A program made the position numbers and the translations under genes. Below, in pieces: positions 42,808 to 52,693 of a DNA stretch of 64,000 nt; the stretch's first letter is position 1, and every line of letters starts with the position of its first letter. The DNA comes from Saccharibacillus endophyticus (GTDB taxonomy: Bacteria; Bacillota; Bacilli; Paenibacillales; Paenibacillaceae): positions 186,001-250,000 of the forward strand of contig NZ_JAAZWE010000006.1 of the NCBI RefSeq assembly GCF_013185185.1, written 5' to 3'. Under the pieces are notes generated by a model, which saw nothing but the letters and a program-made list of their open reading frames with translations, made no database searches and was not told where the DNA came from.

Positions 42808-43923
42808 TTACACGAATCGGAAAGGTTCCGTGTTGGGTTCCGACGCATGCACAGTCGTTTCGCTGCCGTTCTCGGCCAGCATTCGACCCAGCAAATCCGC
42901 TACTTCGCGCTTCATGATTTTCTCCGAATTATGTCCCGGATCGATAATCGCAAGCCCGGCCATCAGCGCGTCATGCGCCGTATGATAGTCGATGTCGCCG
43001 GTAATCAGCACATCCGCGCCTTGGCGAATCGCGTGATGAATGTATCGACTGCCCGAGCCGCCGAGTACGGCTGCTTTTTTCACCAAACGTTCCGGGTCCC
43101 CCACAACGCGAGCCGCAGGCACGTCGAAGCCTTTTTTCACGACTTCGGTCAATTCCGCCAATGTCTTCGGTTCTGCCAGTTTGCCGATGCGTCCGAGTCC
43201 GTACGACTTGCCTTTTTGTTCAACCGCGTACAGGTCGTAAGCCACTTCCTCGTAAGGATGAGCCTTGAGCATCGCTTGTACGGCTTTGGAACGCAGGTTT
43301 TCCGGAAGAACCGTCTCGATTCGAACTTCCTCCACGCGCTCCAACTTGCCTACGCTGCCCTGATGCGGATTCGCACGATCGCCCGGCAGGAACGTTCCGG
43401 TTCCCTCCGTATTAAAGCTGCAGTGCGAATAATTACCGATTGCTCCTGCTCCGGCAGCAAGAATAGCGTCCAATACGCTTTGATGATGCGTTTTCGGGAC
43501 ATAGACGACCAATTTGTATAGCTGCTCGCTCTGCAGCTCTTCAAGCGGCTTCGGATCTACGATTCCAACCAAGCTCGCCATCCAGTCGTTCATGCCGCCT
43601 TCCGCTACATCCAGATTGGTATGGCTGATATAAACGGCGATATCATGCTTGATGAGTTTCTCGTATAGAGCGCCCATCGGTGTATCCGTGCGCAGATTGG
43701 CAAGAGGACGGAAAATGATCGCATGATGGGCCACGATCAGGTTTGCGCCGAGCAAAATCGCCTCATCCACAATTTCCGGCGTGACATCCAGCGCAACCAG
43801 AACTTTCGTAATTTCCTTATTCAACGTGCCAAGCTGCAAACCGATTTTATCGTTCTCGACAGCCAATGATTTCGGCGCGAATTTTTCCATCAATTGAATG
43901 ACGGTTTGTCCTTTGGCAAGCAT
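42808..43923 (-). CDS. yqfO: Nif3-like dinuclear metal-centre protein (YqfO)
   Basis: A 371-residue member of the DUF34/Nif3 family: conserved VALDVTPEIVDEAILLGANL (split as VALDVTPEI and GANLIVAHHAIIF with metal-binding His pair), a middle PII-like insertion (about 125-235: YKLVVYVPKTHHQSVLDAIL, HPYEEVAYDLY), and the C-terminal GSGSRYIHHAIRQGADVLITGD and DPGHNSE motifs. Metal hydrolase-like; some members hydrolyse cyclic nucleotide or GTP-like substrates, but function here is unknown. It overlaps trmK by 34 nt, as in the yqfN-yqfO pair of Bacillus. Confidence 0.93.
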   Translation of the reverse strand: MLAKGQTVIQLMEKFAPKSLAVENDKIGLQLGTLNKEITKVLVALDVTPEIVDEAILLGANLIVAHHAIIFRPLANLRTDTPMGALYEKLIKHDIAVYISHTNLDVAEGGMNDWMASLVGIVDPKPLEELQSEQLYKLVVYVPKTHHQSVLDAILAAGAGAIGNYSHCSFNTEGTGTFLPGDRANPHQGSVGKLERVEEVRIETVLPENLRSKAVQAMLKAHPYEEVAYDLYAVEQKGKSYGLGRIGKLAEPKTLAELTEVVKKGFDVPAARVVGDPERLVKKAAVLGGSGSRYIHHAIRQGADVLITGDIDYHTAHDALMAGLAIIDPGHNSEKIMKREVADLLGRMLAENGSETTVHASEPNTEPFRFV

Positions 43924-44660
43924 GCCAGCACCTCCTTAAGTCGTTCGATATGACGCTCAAGGGCTTCTTTCTTACCTCTTGCATCATCGGTGTCCGAGCG
44001 CCCCATTGAACCGGCAACCCGCTCCAACTTGGCAATCTCGCCGATCCATTTTTCATGAAACACAGGTGAAGCCGCACGCACAAGAAAAGGACCGAAATCG
44101 AGCAATTGCTCGCGGTCGAGCGTTACCGAAGGTTCTCCGACCGTTGTATCCGCATAAAGCTTGGCATTTTCCTCTTCCGCCGACTCGCTGCGATCACCTG
44201 TCAGTACCTCATAGATTTTGCCGTCTTCCTCCAGGATCGTCTCGCCGCGAAGCAGCCATCCCTCTTGCAGCAGCCAGCGGCGAACCAAATCTTCCCCTAC
44301 GTTCGGCTGCAAAATCAGACGGCTCACGCCCTCCAGCTTGGACTTTCCTTCAGTCAGAATGCGAACGATCAATGCGCCGCCCATGCCTGCAATGGTAATC
44401 ACGTCCGCTTCTCCTGCCTGAATCGCAGCTAAGCCATCTCCGAGTCTTACGGAAATTTTGTCTTGCAGTCCCGCTGCCGCGACTTGCTTCGCAGCAGCAT
44501 CGTAAGGCCCGCGATTCACTTCTCCCGCAATGGCCGAAACCACTCGCCCTTCCTGCACGGCACATGTCGGCAGCAACGCATGGTCAGAACCGATATCCGC
44601 CAGGCGGCTGCCGGGCGGAATCAGTTTGCAAATCGTGTTTAATCGTTGTGATAATTTCAT
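43890..44660 (-). CDS. trmK: tRNA (adenine-22-N1)-methyltransferase TrmK
   Basis: SAM-dependent enzyme modifying A22 of tRNA. The 256-residue protein has a Rossmann domain (IPPGSRLADIGSDHALLPT, DVITIAGMGGALIVRIL, LILQPNVGEDLVRRWL) and a C-terminal coiled coil (about 205-250). An in-frame ATG lies at 44681, but ATG 44660 forms an ATGA overlap with the stop of the upstream membrane-protein gene and matches the family start MKLSQRLN, so it is preferred. Confidence 0.93.
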   Translation of the reverse strand: MKLSQRLNTICKLIPPGSRLADIGSDHALLPTCAVQEGRVVSAIAGEVNRGPYDAAAKQVAAAGLQDKISVRLGDGLAAIQAGEADVITIAGMGGALIVRILTEGKSKLEGVSRLILQPNVGEDLVRRWLLQEGWLLRGETILEEDGKIYEVLTGDRSESAEEENAKLYADTTVGEPSVTLDREQLLDFGPFLVRAASPVFHEKWIGEIAKLERVAGSMGRSDTDDARGKKEALERHIERLKEVLACLPKDKPSFN

Positions 44661-45493
44661 ACAGACACCCACGCAATCCATTTTTTTCGCCAGATAAACA
44701 AGAATATAAAGGCCAACGCCAACTTGCCCAGAATGTACAAAATGATTCCGTCCGGTGCATTTTGGCGCAGCAGCAAGCTGTCGAGCTCAGGCATGAACCA
44801 GAGCGTCACGCCGACCGCAAAGTAGATGGAAGCAAAACGCTTCGCCTTATGATGAGCAAGCCAGCTAAGCCAGAGCAGCAGCGCGCTAAGCGGCAGCCAC
44901 AGCAACTGAAGCATCGGCCAAGACGCTCCGGGATTCATTTGTCCGAAAAATTTCGCGTATAACAGAATCAAAGCTCCCCAGCCGCTATAATGCAGCAGGC
45001 CGCTCGGAACGATCATGCCTACGGCGAGCCATACGACCGCGCATGCCGCTATCAGACCAAGCATGGACATCTCCACGGGCCAGCCATTCAATCGAATCAT
45101 CCAGGCACCTAGGGCAAGCAGCACAAGGCTGCCGATCGCATACAGCATTTGCCCGCCCATACCGCCCATCCAGGCTCTTCCCCTGGCGTATGTACCGAGC
45201 CCGTAGCAGAATGAGACAAGCGCAGCGATCGCCGCCGCTTGAAACGGCCAGTCTAAAATCCGGAAGTAGAATCCGATCAGGAAAATCAAAGCCACGCTAA
45301 CAAACGAGAGTGCCCACAGCTTAAAATTACCCTGCTGCAGGGATGAAACCGACAACGTGCTTTTTTTCTTCGGCTGCGTTTGCTCATCATCATATAAGTT
45401 TAACAAAAAATCGCAATAATGTTCGGGTAAAAGTTTACCTTTACGCCAATTTTCGATTTCCATAATGATGACTCTCTTTTTTTCCCGTTCCAA
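44657..45493 (-). CDS. Membrane protein of unknown function upstream of trmK
   Basis: A 278-residue protein with a soluble N-terminus (about 1-55, WRKGKLLPEHYCDFLLNLYD) and about eight hydrophobic helices to the end. No family is recognised with confidence. The TTG at 45493 has a perfect AAGGAGG 8 nt upstream and is taken as start; an ATG at 45463 (MEIENWRKG) would be the alternative. It occupies the sigA-trmK position where Bacillus has cccA, but has no haem motif (CxxCH). It is translationally coupled to trmK. Confidence 0.8.
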   Translation of the reverse strand: MEREKKRVIIMEIENWRKGKLLPEHYCDFLLNLYDDEQTQPKKKSTLSVSSLQQGNFKLWALSFVSVALIFLIGFYFRILDWPFQAAAIAALVSFCYGLGTYARGRAWMGGMGGQMLYAIGSLVLLALGAWMIRLNGWPVEMSMLGLIAACAVVWLAVGMIVPSGLLHYSGWGALILLYAKFFGQMNPGASWPMLQLLWLPLSALLLWLSWLAHHKAKRFASIYFAVGVTLWFMPELDSLLLRQNAPDGIILYILGKLALAFIFLFIWRKKWIAWVSV

Positions 45494-45712
45494 AAGCGCT
45501 CCTCCTTATAGGGCCAGTCTTTAATCACGTACCGCTGCTGAAGCCGTTCTCATTTTTATATCGGCAAATCGCTTCGCTACGATTACCCGCAAGCCGCCAA
45601 GCGTTTACGCTTTGCTTATTGTACCCAAAAAAAATCGATTCGCCTATCAGGCAGGATGCACGGATAGCCGGGACTTTTGGGCGAGCCGCTCCCAAAAATC
45701 GACGCTTTGCGC

Positions 45713-45742
45713 AAAAAACCGCCGGAGCAGCGCCCCGGCGGT
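45713..45742 (-). terminator. Terminator after sigA
   Basis: Minus strand ACCGCCGGGGCGCTGCTCCGGCGGT (two halves ACCGCCGG and CCGGCGGT) followed by TTTTTTGC, 13 nt past the stop. Confidence 0.93.
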
Positions 45743-45754
45743 CTGATCGGTCAT

Positions 45755-46882
45755 TTATTCCAGGAAATCTTTAAGTCTTTTGCTGCGGCTCGGGTGGCGA
45801 AGCTTGCGGAGCGCCTTGGCTTCGATCTGACGAATGCGTTCGCGCGTAACGCCGAATACCTTGCCGACTTCCTCAAGGGTGCGCGTGCGTCCGTCATCCA
45901 GACCGAAACGCAGTCTGAGCACGTTCTCCTCACGGTCAGTCAATGTATCGAGCACGTCTTCCAACTGCTCCTTGAGCAGCTCGTAGGCAGCAGCATCCGC
46001 CGGAGCCAACGCTTCCTGGTCTTCGATGAAATCACCGAGGTGCGAATCGTCTTCTTCACCGATAGGCGTTTCCAGCGAAACCGGTTCCTGGGCGATCTTC
46101 ATGATCTCCCGAACCTTCTCTACGCTAAGTTCCATTTCGGCGGCAATTTCTTCCGGCGAGGGCTCTCGGCCAAACTCCTGCAACAACTGCCGGGAAACCC
46201 GGATCAGCTTGTTGATCGTCTCGACCATATGAACCGGAATCCGAATGGTCCGGGCCTGATCGGCGATCGCCCGGGTGATGGCCTGGCGAATCCACCAGGT
46301 GGCATACGTACTGAATTTGAACCCTTTTTTGTAGTCGAATTTCTCTACCGCTTTGATGAGGCCCATATTGCCTTCCTGGATCAAGTCAAGGAACAACATG
46401 CCTCGTCCGACATAGCGTTTGGCAATACTGACGACGAGACGAAGATTCGCTTCCGCCAGACGGCGCTTGGCTTCTTCATCGCCTTCTTTGATGCGCTTTG
46501 CCAAGCCCACTTCATCGTCGGCGGAGAGCAAGGGAACGCGCCCGATTTCCTTGAGATACATCCTTACCGGATCGTTGATCTTAATACCCGGCGGCAGTGC
46601 GAGATCGTCTTCGAATTCCGATTCCTCGCTACCTTCTCGTTCGCTTCTCAAACGCGGACGTTCTTCTTCCTCGTCGCTTTCGTCTCCTACTTCAATTCCA
46701 AGGTCACCTAGCTGTTCATAGAACTCGTCGATCTGTTCGGGATCTTGATCGAACGGAGACAATTTCTCGGCGATCTCCTTATAGCTGAGATGCGATCTTT
46801 TTTTGCCAAGTTCGATCAATTGTTCCTTCACCTGGTCGAGAGTCAGTTCGCCTTCCAATTCCGTATGTTGCTCATTCGCCAT
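45755..46882 (-). CDS. sigA: Primary sigma factor SigA (RpoD)
   Basis: Housekeeping sigma-70 factor of 375 residues: region 1.1 (about 8-80) with an acidic stretch, region 1.2-2 with DPVRMYLKEIGRVPLLSADDE (split DPVRMYLKEIG, VPLLSADDE), RLVVSIAKRYVGRGMLFLDL, YATWWIRQAITRAI (-10 recognition), region 3, and region 4 with LTDREENVLRLRFGLDDG and VTRERIRQIEAKALRKLRHP (-35 helix-turn-helix). Last gene of the yqxD-dnaG-sigA operon, 46 nt after dnaG. Confidence 0.98.
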   Translation of the reverse strand: MANEQHTELEGELTLDQVKEQLIELGKKRSHLSYKEIAEKLSPFDQDPEQIDEFYEQLGDLGIEVGDESDEEEERPRLRSEREGSEESEFEDDLALPPGIKINDPVRMYLKEIGRVPLLSADDEVGLAKRIKEGDEEAKRRLAEANLRLVVSIAKRYVGRGMLFLDLIQEGNMGLIKAVEKFDYKKGFKFSTYATWWIRQAITRAIADQARTIRIPVHMVETINKLIRVSRQLLQEFGREPSPEEIAAEMELSVEKVREIMKIAQEPVSLETPIGEEDDSHLGDFIEDQEALAPADAAAYELLKEQLEDVLDTLTDREENVLRLRFGLDDGRTRTLEEVGKVFGVTRERIRQIEAKALRKLRHPSRSKRLKDFLE

Positions 46883-46928
46883 TCTGAGACTCCCTCCTCC
46901 CCGGATTCCGAACGGAAAAACGCGTTCG

Positions 46929-48875
46929 CTATTGCCGTTCCAGGGCTATGATTTCACTTGCGATTCGAGCAGCGAGCAGGAAATCACCATCTTTTTCGGC
47001 GCGCATCATTTCTTCGCGTTTGCGCTCAATGCCACGCAGTTGGGGCACCTTGCGGACTTCCCGGATGCAATCGTCAAGTACCTGCTCGTTCCACTCACGC
47101 GGGCCTTCCATCATAACGATGGCGCTAACCGCCTTCTCCAACTTCTCGTCCTGCAAGGAAGAAATGAAGCGGCTGCTGTCAGGCTCGCGGTCCTGCGCGT
47201 AAAAAGCATAAAGATAAGCGGATATGGCCGCATGTTCGGGCAAATTGAACTCGTTTCCGAGTCGCTGCTCCACATAATCGGATGCTTGACGGTCCTGAAG
47301 CATGAAGAACAGCAAACGCCGCTCAGCAGTTTGATGAGCAGGCAATAAATCGCGGTTCGGACGTGCCCGGCGTTGTTGCGGGAAAAAATCTTCTTCGGAA
47401 TTTCCGCCGCCTCCGAAGTTCCCTTTTTTTCCGTAACCGCCTTTATTGGCATAATCGCCGCGATCGCGACCTTTGCCGCCATACTGTCCTCCGCGACCGC
47501 CTTGTTTGGAACCCGGATAAGCGGGGCCCGGATCTTCCTGCCCCGGAGCCGGCCTGCTCTGCTCCTGACGGATCAGGTTGCAATCCTGCTTGAGGCTATC
47601 GAAGGAAACATCGACTTCGGAAGACAATTCCCGCAGATAGACTTCGCGCTCGGTCGGCGAACTCAGGGCGGCAATAACCGGCAATGCCGCTCTCGCATAA
47701 TCCACGCGACCGCTTTCTTCCGTCAATCGGTGACCCCGGCGCAGATTAGCCAAACGGAACTTCGTGGTCGAAGCCGCATCCTCCACGACCTGACGGATAA
47801 AACGTTCTCCGCCATTGGAACGAATATAATCGTCGGGGTCTACGCCGGGCGGCAGCATCGCGATCTTCACTTGCAAGCCTGCCTGTTCCAGAATCGGAAT
47901 ACTTTTCAGTGCCGCATTCTGACCTGCATTGTCTCCGTCGTAGCAGACAAGCACTTCGTCCGCCGTAGTCTTGATCATGGCTGCATGTTGGTCGGTAAGC
48001 GATGTGCCCATGGTTGCGACTCCGTTATGCACACCGGCTTCCCAAGCCGCGATGACGTCACCGTAACCTTCGAATAAGACGGCCTGACGCTGCTTGCGAA
48101 TCGCGCTTCGTGCCTGCCCAAAATTATACAACACCCGACTTTTGTTAAATAATCGGCTCTCCGGCGAGTTCACATACTTCGGATGTCCTTCACCGAGTAT
48201 TCGCCCGGCAAAAGCAATGGTCTTGCCGCTTCGGTTGGCTATCGGAAACATGATCCGGCCGCGAAAACGGTCAACGTACCCGTCTCCGTTTTGTTTGGCT
48301 GAAATCAGCCCGCCCTTCTCCATTTCCGCCAGATCGAATGAACGCTTATCCAAGAACTGAACGAGCGTATCCCAACGATCCGGTGCGAATCCGATACCGA
48401 ACTGGTCGATCATTTTGTCGCCGATACCGCGCCCGCGCAAATATTCCAGCGCCGGACGGCCGTGCTCCGTGTTTTTCAACAAAAAATGATAGAATTTTTC
48501 GCTCCATTCATACGCCTGAAGGAGACGTCCGGTTTCTCGGTCTTGAGGCGATTCCGGCTTTCCAGCGGTATTCTGGAAAGGAATATGCGCCTCCTCCGCC
48601 ATAATCTTCACAGCTTCGGGGAAAGATAGTCCTTCGATTTCCATCCTGAATTTGATGGCGTTGCCCCCCATGCCGCAGCCGTAGCAGTAGAAGATTTGGC
48701 GATCCGGCGTCACCGTAAAAGAAGGGGTCTTTTCGGAATGGAACGGGCATAGGCCTTTCATATACTTCCCCTGTTTGGTCAGATGTACATGTCTGCCAAC
48801 CGTTTCGACGATATCGTGCTGCGTCAGCACCGCATCGATCGTTTCCTCCGGAATATTTCCGTATTCCGTACTCAT
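46929..48875 (-). CDS. dnaG: DNA primase DnaG with a glycine-rich linker
   Basis: Makes RNA primers for replication. The protein has 648 residues: a CHC2 zinc finger (CPFHSEKTPSFTVTP and FYCYGCGMGG, about 40-65), the primase core and Toprim domain (AVLFEGYGDVIAAWEAG, EVLVCYDGDNAGQNAAL), and a C-terminal helicase-binding domain. Between them (about 450-500) lies an unusual G/R/K/Y-rich low-complexity stretch. AAGGTGG precedes the ATG at 48875; the GTG 9 nt upstream would sit on the ribosome site. Confidence 0.96.
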   Translation of the reverse strand: MSTEYGNIPEETIDAVLTQHDIVETVGRHVHLTKQGKYMKGLCPFHSEKTPSFTVTPDRQIFYCYGCGMGGNAIKFRMEIEGLSFPEAVKIMAEEAHIPFQNTAGKPESPQDRETGRLLQAYEWSEKFYHFLLKNTEHGRPALEYLRGRGIGDKMIDQFGIGFAPDRWDTLVQFLDKRSFDLAEMEKGGLISAKQNGDGYVDRFRGRIMFPIANRSGKTIAFAGRILGEGHPKYVNSPESRLFNKSRVLYNFGQARSAIRKQRQAVLFEGYGDVIAAWEAGVHNGVATMGTSLTDQHAAMIKTTADEVLVCYDGDNAGQNAALKSIPILEQAGLQVKIAMLPPGVDPDDYIRSNGGERFIRQVVEDAASTTKFRLANLRRGHRLTEESGRVDYARAALPVIAALSSPTEREVYLRELSSEVDVSFDSLKQDCNLIRQEQSRPAPGQEDPGPAYPGSKQGGRGGQYGGKGRDRGDYANKGGYGKKGNFGGGGNSEEDFFPQQRRARPNRDLLPAHQTAERRLLFFMLQDRQASDYVEQRLGNEFNLPEHAAISAYLYAFYAQDREPDSSRFISSLQDEKLEKAVSAIVMMEGPREWNEQVLDDCIREVRKVPQLRGIERKREEMMRAEKDGDFLLAARIASEIIALERQ

Positions 48876-48906
48876 AGTAACCACCTTCTAATGAAAATAA
48901 TATTCG

Positions 48907-49383
48907 CTATACCTGCTGCTTCTCCTGCAAATCATGTAAAAGTTTTAAACATTTTTCCGAGAAAACAGCCCGATCCTCCGCCGTGAACTTTTTCGGCCCT
49001 TTGGTTCGGCCTCCTCCGCGGCGCACTTTTGCACTCGTATGTCGGCGATCCAACAAAAACTCAATGTTGTCCGCATCGTAAACGACGCCTCTTTCCGACA
49101 TTGCATAAGCACGCTTTGCCAAGACAAGAGCAGCCAAGCCATAATCCTGCGTGACTACCAAATCTCCCGCTCGCAGATGGTTGACGATATACAGATCGGC
49201 ACTTTCTTTTCCGCGATCCACCCTTACGACTTGCACACCGACTTCTTCGCGCAGCATATGATCGTATGAAGAGACCAACACTACGGGGACGCCAACTTTT
49301 GACGCCGCATGTTTGATCTCGTCCTTAACCGGACAAGCATCGGCATCGACCATGATACGCATGCTTTCCGCTTTGGCTTCCAC
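48907..49383 (-). CDS. yqxD: YaiI/YqxD-family (DUF188) protein
   Basis: A 158-residue single-domain protein of the YaiI/UPF0178 family, distantly PIN-like: MVDADACPVKDEIKHAA with acidic residues at the front, DLVVTQDYGLAALVLAKRA and GGGRTKGPKKFTAEDR at the end. Function unknown. It is the first gene of the dnaG-sigA operon, as in Bacillus. A GTG at 49383 lies 5 nt after GGGAGG; an ATG at 49362 (MRIMVDADA) matches shorter homologues. Confidence 0.9.
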   Translation of the reverse strand: MEAKAESMRIMVDADACPVKDEIKHAASKVGVPVVLVSSYDHMLREEVGVQVVRVDRGKESADLYIVNHLRAGDLVVTQDYGLAALVLAKRAYAMSERGVVYDADNIEFLLDRRHTSAKVRRGGGRTKGPKKFTAEDRAVFSEKCLKLLHDLQEKQQV

Positions 49384-49640
49384 AATAGCCTCCCTTCATC
49401 CGGACGCGATACCCTGCTTTGCGGCCTCCGCCCGAACCTATGCGAAAAACGGAACGTTTCCCGCCGTATGCTTGGAGAAGCGAGAACCGTCAGGCTCTAC
49501 GCTTCCCAAGCGGAAGAGAAACAATTCATCCGGTACCGCCGTATGACGACCGACCTTGCTCTCTGCGCGGGAAAAATTCCGTATCGGGTTATTATTCAAT
49601 TGGCGCAAAAAGCAGTTGTCCTACCTATTTTACATCGTTC

Positions 49641-51737
49641 TTACTGCCAAACCAACTTTCCGAAATCGGCAAATTGTTTGAGGTCGCCATCAACGGCTGC
49701 AAGCAGAGCCAAGCGGTTGGCACGGACCTTTTCATCCTCTGCCATTACCATTACCCGGTCGAAGAAGGTGGTAATCGGTTGCTTGAGCCCCGACAGTGCG
49801 GTCAATTCGGCCGCGGCCGCCGTCATGGCTCCTTCTTCTTCGGCGTAAGCCCAAGTTTCGCGTTGTCCGTGCAGCAGTTTCCACGATTCGAACAGCTCGC
49901 GCTCCGCTTCGTCTTCGAACAGTTCCGGCTTCACTTCGCGCTCTTGCGCTTTTGCGGCCAGATTGCTTGTACGCGTGAACGATTCGACCGTGGTCTTGAA
50001 ATCCTCTTCATTTTGAACGGCGTTCATCAAGGCGCTGCCGCGGGCAACAATCGCCGGAATGTCTCCGAAGCCTGCTGCTATTACCGCGTCCACCACGTCG
50101 TAACGGAGGTTGTCCGACAGCAATTTTTTCACGCGGAGTTCGAAGAAGTCGCGCAGGACTTTGCGCACTTCGTCTGCCGTCCGTTTCAAATTGCCCGCTT
50201 GCTCATGCACGGCGATCGACAAGTCGAACAACTGCTCCAGCGTCAGGTCCAGATCATGATCGAGCAGAATCTGCACGATGCCTGCCGCTTGGCGACGCAG
50301 CGCGTACGGGTCCTGCGATCCGGTCGGGACGATGCCGATACCGAAGAATCCGACGATCGCATCGGTTTTGTCCGCCAGACTGACCACCGAACCCGCGATC
50401 GAAGCCGGGACGGATTCACCTGCAAAACGAGGCTGGTAGTGTTCGAACACGGCACGGGCCACTTCTTCTTTTTCGCCTGCTTTGCGCGCATAATCTTCGC
50501 CCATCACGCCTTGAAGCTCAGGGAATTCGTAGACCATTTGCGTAACCAGGTCGAATTTGCAAATATCGGCCGTACGGCTGATATTTTGCGAAGCTTCGCT
50601 GTCCAATTTCAGTTGCGAAGCAATGCTGTCCGCAGTCTGACGAATCCGGCGAACTTTGTCTCCCGTGCTGCCCAGATCTTCATGGAAAACGACGCTCTCC
50701 AGCTTCGCCAAGAAATCTTGAATCGCGACTTTCTGATCTTCTTCGTAGAAGAACTTCGCATCGGACAAACGGGCACGCAGTACTTTCTCATTGCCTTTCG
50801 CAATGACATCCAACGATTTGGCATCGCCGTTTCGCACGGTTACGAAGAACGGAAGCAGTTTGCCTTCGGCGTCCAGCACCGGGAAATAACGTTGGTGCTC
50901 GCGCATGGATGTAATCAACACTTCCTGCGGAATGTTCAGGAACGATTCTTCGAACGTGCCGAACAATGCGGTAGGCGTCTCGACAAGGAACAAGACTTCT
51001 TCGAGCAAATCTTCCTTGATCGCGATATTCCATTTTTTTTGTTCAGCGAGATCGCGAATTTGCTTCAGGATCAACGCTTCGCGTTCTTCGACATCCACCA
51101 GTACATGTTGGCCGCGCAGCGCTTCGACATAATCGGAAGCCTGCGAAATCGACGTCTCGCTGCCGAGGAAACGATGTCCGCGCGATACGCGGTTCGTCGC
51201 CACGTCCGTGATTTCGAAAGGCACGATCTCTTCGCCGAACAAAGCCACCATCCAGCGAATCGGGCGGATAAAGCGGAAATCATACGTGCCCCAACGCATG
51301 TTTTTCGGGAAGGTTAGCGAAGAGATCATGCTCTTCAGGCCTTCCGGCAGCAGCGCGGACGCTTCCTGTCCGTTCAGGCTTTTCGTCGCGTAAATGTATT
51401 CTACGCCGCCAAGCTCCTTGAACGTGAAATCGCTCGCTTCGACGCCTTGGCTGCGGGCAAAGCCCAGAGCGGCCTTCGACCAGTCGCCGTTCGCGTCCTG
51501 CGCGATTTTGCGGGAAGGGCCTTTCACTTCTTCGTTCACGTCGTCCTGCTTCTCCGCTACGCCGCGAGCCAGAACGGCAAGGCGGCGAGGCGTTGCATAA
51601 GCTTCGACTTTATCGTAGCTCAGACGCGATGCGTCCAACCATTTTTCCGTTTTCTCGCGCAGCTGGTTCATTGCGGCGCGCAGGAAGCGGGCCGGTACTT
51701 CTTCAAGTCCGATTTCGAGCAACAGATCTTTTGCCAT
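49641..51737 (-). CDS. glyS: Glycyl-tRNA synthetase beta subunit
   Basis: Beta chain of the heterotetrameric glycyl-tRNA synthetase, needed for tRNA recognition. It has 698 residues, starting MAKDLLLEIGLEEVPARFLR, with FPKNMRWGTYDFRFIRPIRW, SMREHQRYFPVLDAEGKLLP and the HD-like region, and an anticodon-binding C-terminus (FFDRVMVMAEDEKVRANRLA). Its ATG overlaps the glyQ stop by one base (TAATG). In Bacillus ccpN and yqfL follow; here only 257 nt without a gene follow before yqxD. Confidence 0.97.
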   Translation of the reverse strand: MAKDLLLEIGLEEVPARFLRAAMNQLREKTEKWLDASRLSYDKVEAYATPRRLAVLARGVAEKQDDVNEEVKGPSRKIAQDANGDWSKAALGFARSQGVEASDFTFKELGGVEYIYATKSLNGQEASALLPEGLKSMISSLTFPKNMRWGTYDFRFIRPIRWMVALFGEEIVPFEITDVATNRVSRGHRFLGSETSISQASDYVEALRGQHVLVDVEEREALILKQIRDLAEQKKWNIAIKEDLLEEVLFLVETPTALFGTFEESFLNIPQEVLITSMREHQRYFPVLDAEGKLLPFFVTVRNGDAKSLDVIAKGNEKVLRARLSDAKFFYEEDQKVAIQDFLAKLESVVFHEDLGSTGDKVRRIRQTADSIASQLKLDSEASQNISRTADICKFDLVTQMVYEFPELQGVMGEDYARKAGEKEEVARAVFEHYQPRFAGESVPASIAGSVVSLADKTDAIVGFFGIGIVPTGSQDPYALRRQAAGIVQILLDHDLDLTLEQLFDLSIAVHEQAGNLKRTADEVRKVLRDFFELRVKKLLSDNLRYDVVDAVIAAGFGDIPAIVARGSALMNAVQNEEDFKTTVESFTRTSNLAAKAQEREVKPELFEDEAERELFESWKLLHGQRETWAYAEEEGAMTAAAAELTALSGLKQPITTFFDRVMVMAEDEKVRANRLALLAAVDGDLKQFADFGKLVWQ

Positions 51738-52618
51738 TACGCTTCCACCTCTTTCTTAATGAGCGGGAAGCCCAGCTTCTCGCGTTCCTCGACATAAGCA
51801 GCCGCGACTTTGCGAGCCAGGTTACGCACTCTTGTAATATAGCCGGTCCGTTCCGTAACGCTGATCGCTCCGCGCGCGTCGAGCAAGTTAAAGGTATGCG
51901 AACATTTCAATACGTAATCGTAAGCCGGGAAAACGAGGTTTTCGTTCGCCGCGCGTCCCGCTTCCTGCTCGTACATGTTGAACAGGGTGAACAGCATTTG
52001 AGCGTCGGACAGCTCGAATGTGTATTTGGAATGCTCGTACTCCGCTTGACGGTAAACGTCGCCATACGTCATGCCTTCCACGTATTCCAGATCGAACACG
52101 TTCTCTTTATCTTGAATATACGAAGCCAGACGCTCCATGCCGTACGTGATTTCAACGGCTACCGGATTCGTTTCCATGCCGCCCACTTGTTGGAAATACG
52201 TGAATTGCGTAATTTCCATGCCGTCCAGCCAGACTTCCCAGCCCAGACCGGCGCAGCCCAATGTCGGGTTCTCCCAGTTGTCCTCGACAAAACGGATGTC
52301 GTGGATCAGCGGATCGACGCCGAGTGCTTTCAGGCTGTCCAAATACAGTTCCTGAATATTGTCTGGCGAAGGCTTGATGATGACCTGGAATTGGTGATGC
52401 TGGTACAAACGGTTCGGGTTTTCCCCGTAGCGTCCATCGGACGGACGGCGCGAAGGCTCGACGTAAGCGACTTTCCACGGCTCGGGTCCCAGCGATCTCA
52501 AATACGTCATCGGGTTCATCGTGCCGGCGCCTTTTTCGGTATCGTAAGGCTGTGCGTTAATACATCCCTGTTCCGCCCAAAACTGCTGAAGCGTCAGGAT
52601 CATGCTTTGAAAATTCAT
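51737..52618 (-). CDS. glyQ: Glycyl-tRNA synthetase alpha subunit
   Basis: Catalytic class II alpha chain, 293 residues from the start MNFQSMILTLQQFWAEQGC. Visible are YDTEKGAGTMNP, YVEPSRRPSDGRYGENPNR, YQHHQFQVIIKP and GLGWEVWLDGMEITQFTYFQ. The frame is open upstream to 52819 only because it runs through the T-box terminator; the family start and the leader put initiation at 52618. Regulated by the glycine T-box. Confidence 0.97.
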   Translation of the reverse strand: MNFQSMILTLQQFWAEQGCINAQPYDTEKGAGTMNPMTYLRSLGPEPWKVAYVEPSRRPSDGRYGENPNRLYQHHQFQVIIKPSPDNIQELYLDSLKALGVDPLIHDIRFVEDNWENPTLGCAGLGWEVWLDGMEITQFTYFQQVGGMETNPVAVEITYGMERLASYIQDKENVFDLEYVEGMTYGDVYRQAEYEHSKYTFELSDAQMLFTLFNMYEQEAGRAANENLVFPAYDYVLKCSHTFNLLDARGAISVTERTGYITRVRNLARKVAAAYVEEREKLGFPLIKKEVEA

Positions 52619-52693
52619 CGTAAGCACTCCTTTATCAATTGGATCGGCTGAACGGACGGGGGGATTTTTGCGATCGGAAAAAGTTAAAAAAAT

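Noticed and set aside
49384..49640. Possible remnant of ccpN/yqfL between glyS and yqxD
   Set aside because: No frame shows helix-turn-helix or kinase-like sequence; the 257 nt look like plain intergenic DNA.
49419..51317. 632-codon plus-strand ORF opposite glyS
   Set aside because: Shadow of glyS; no domain and no start signal.
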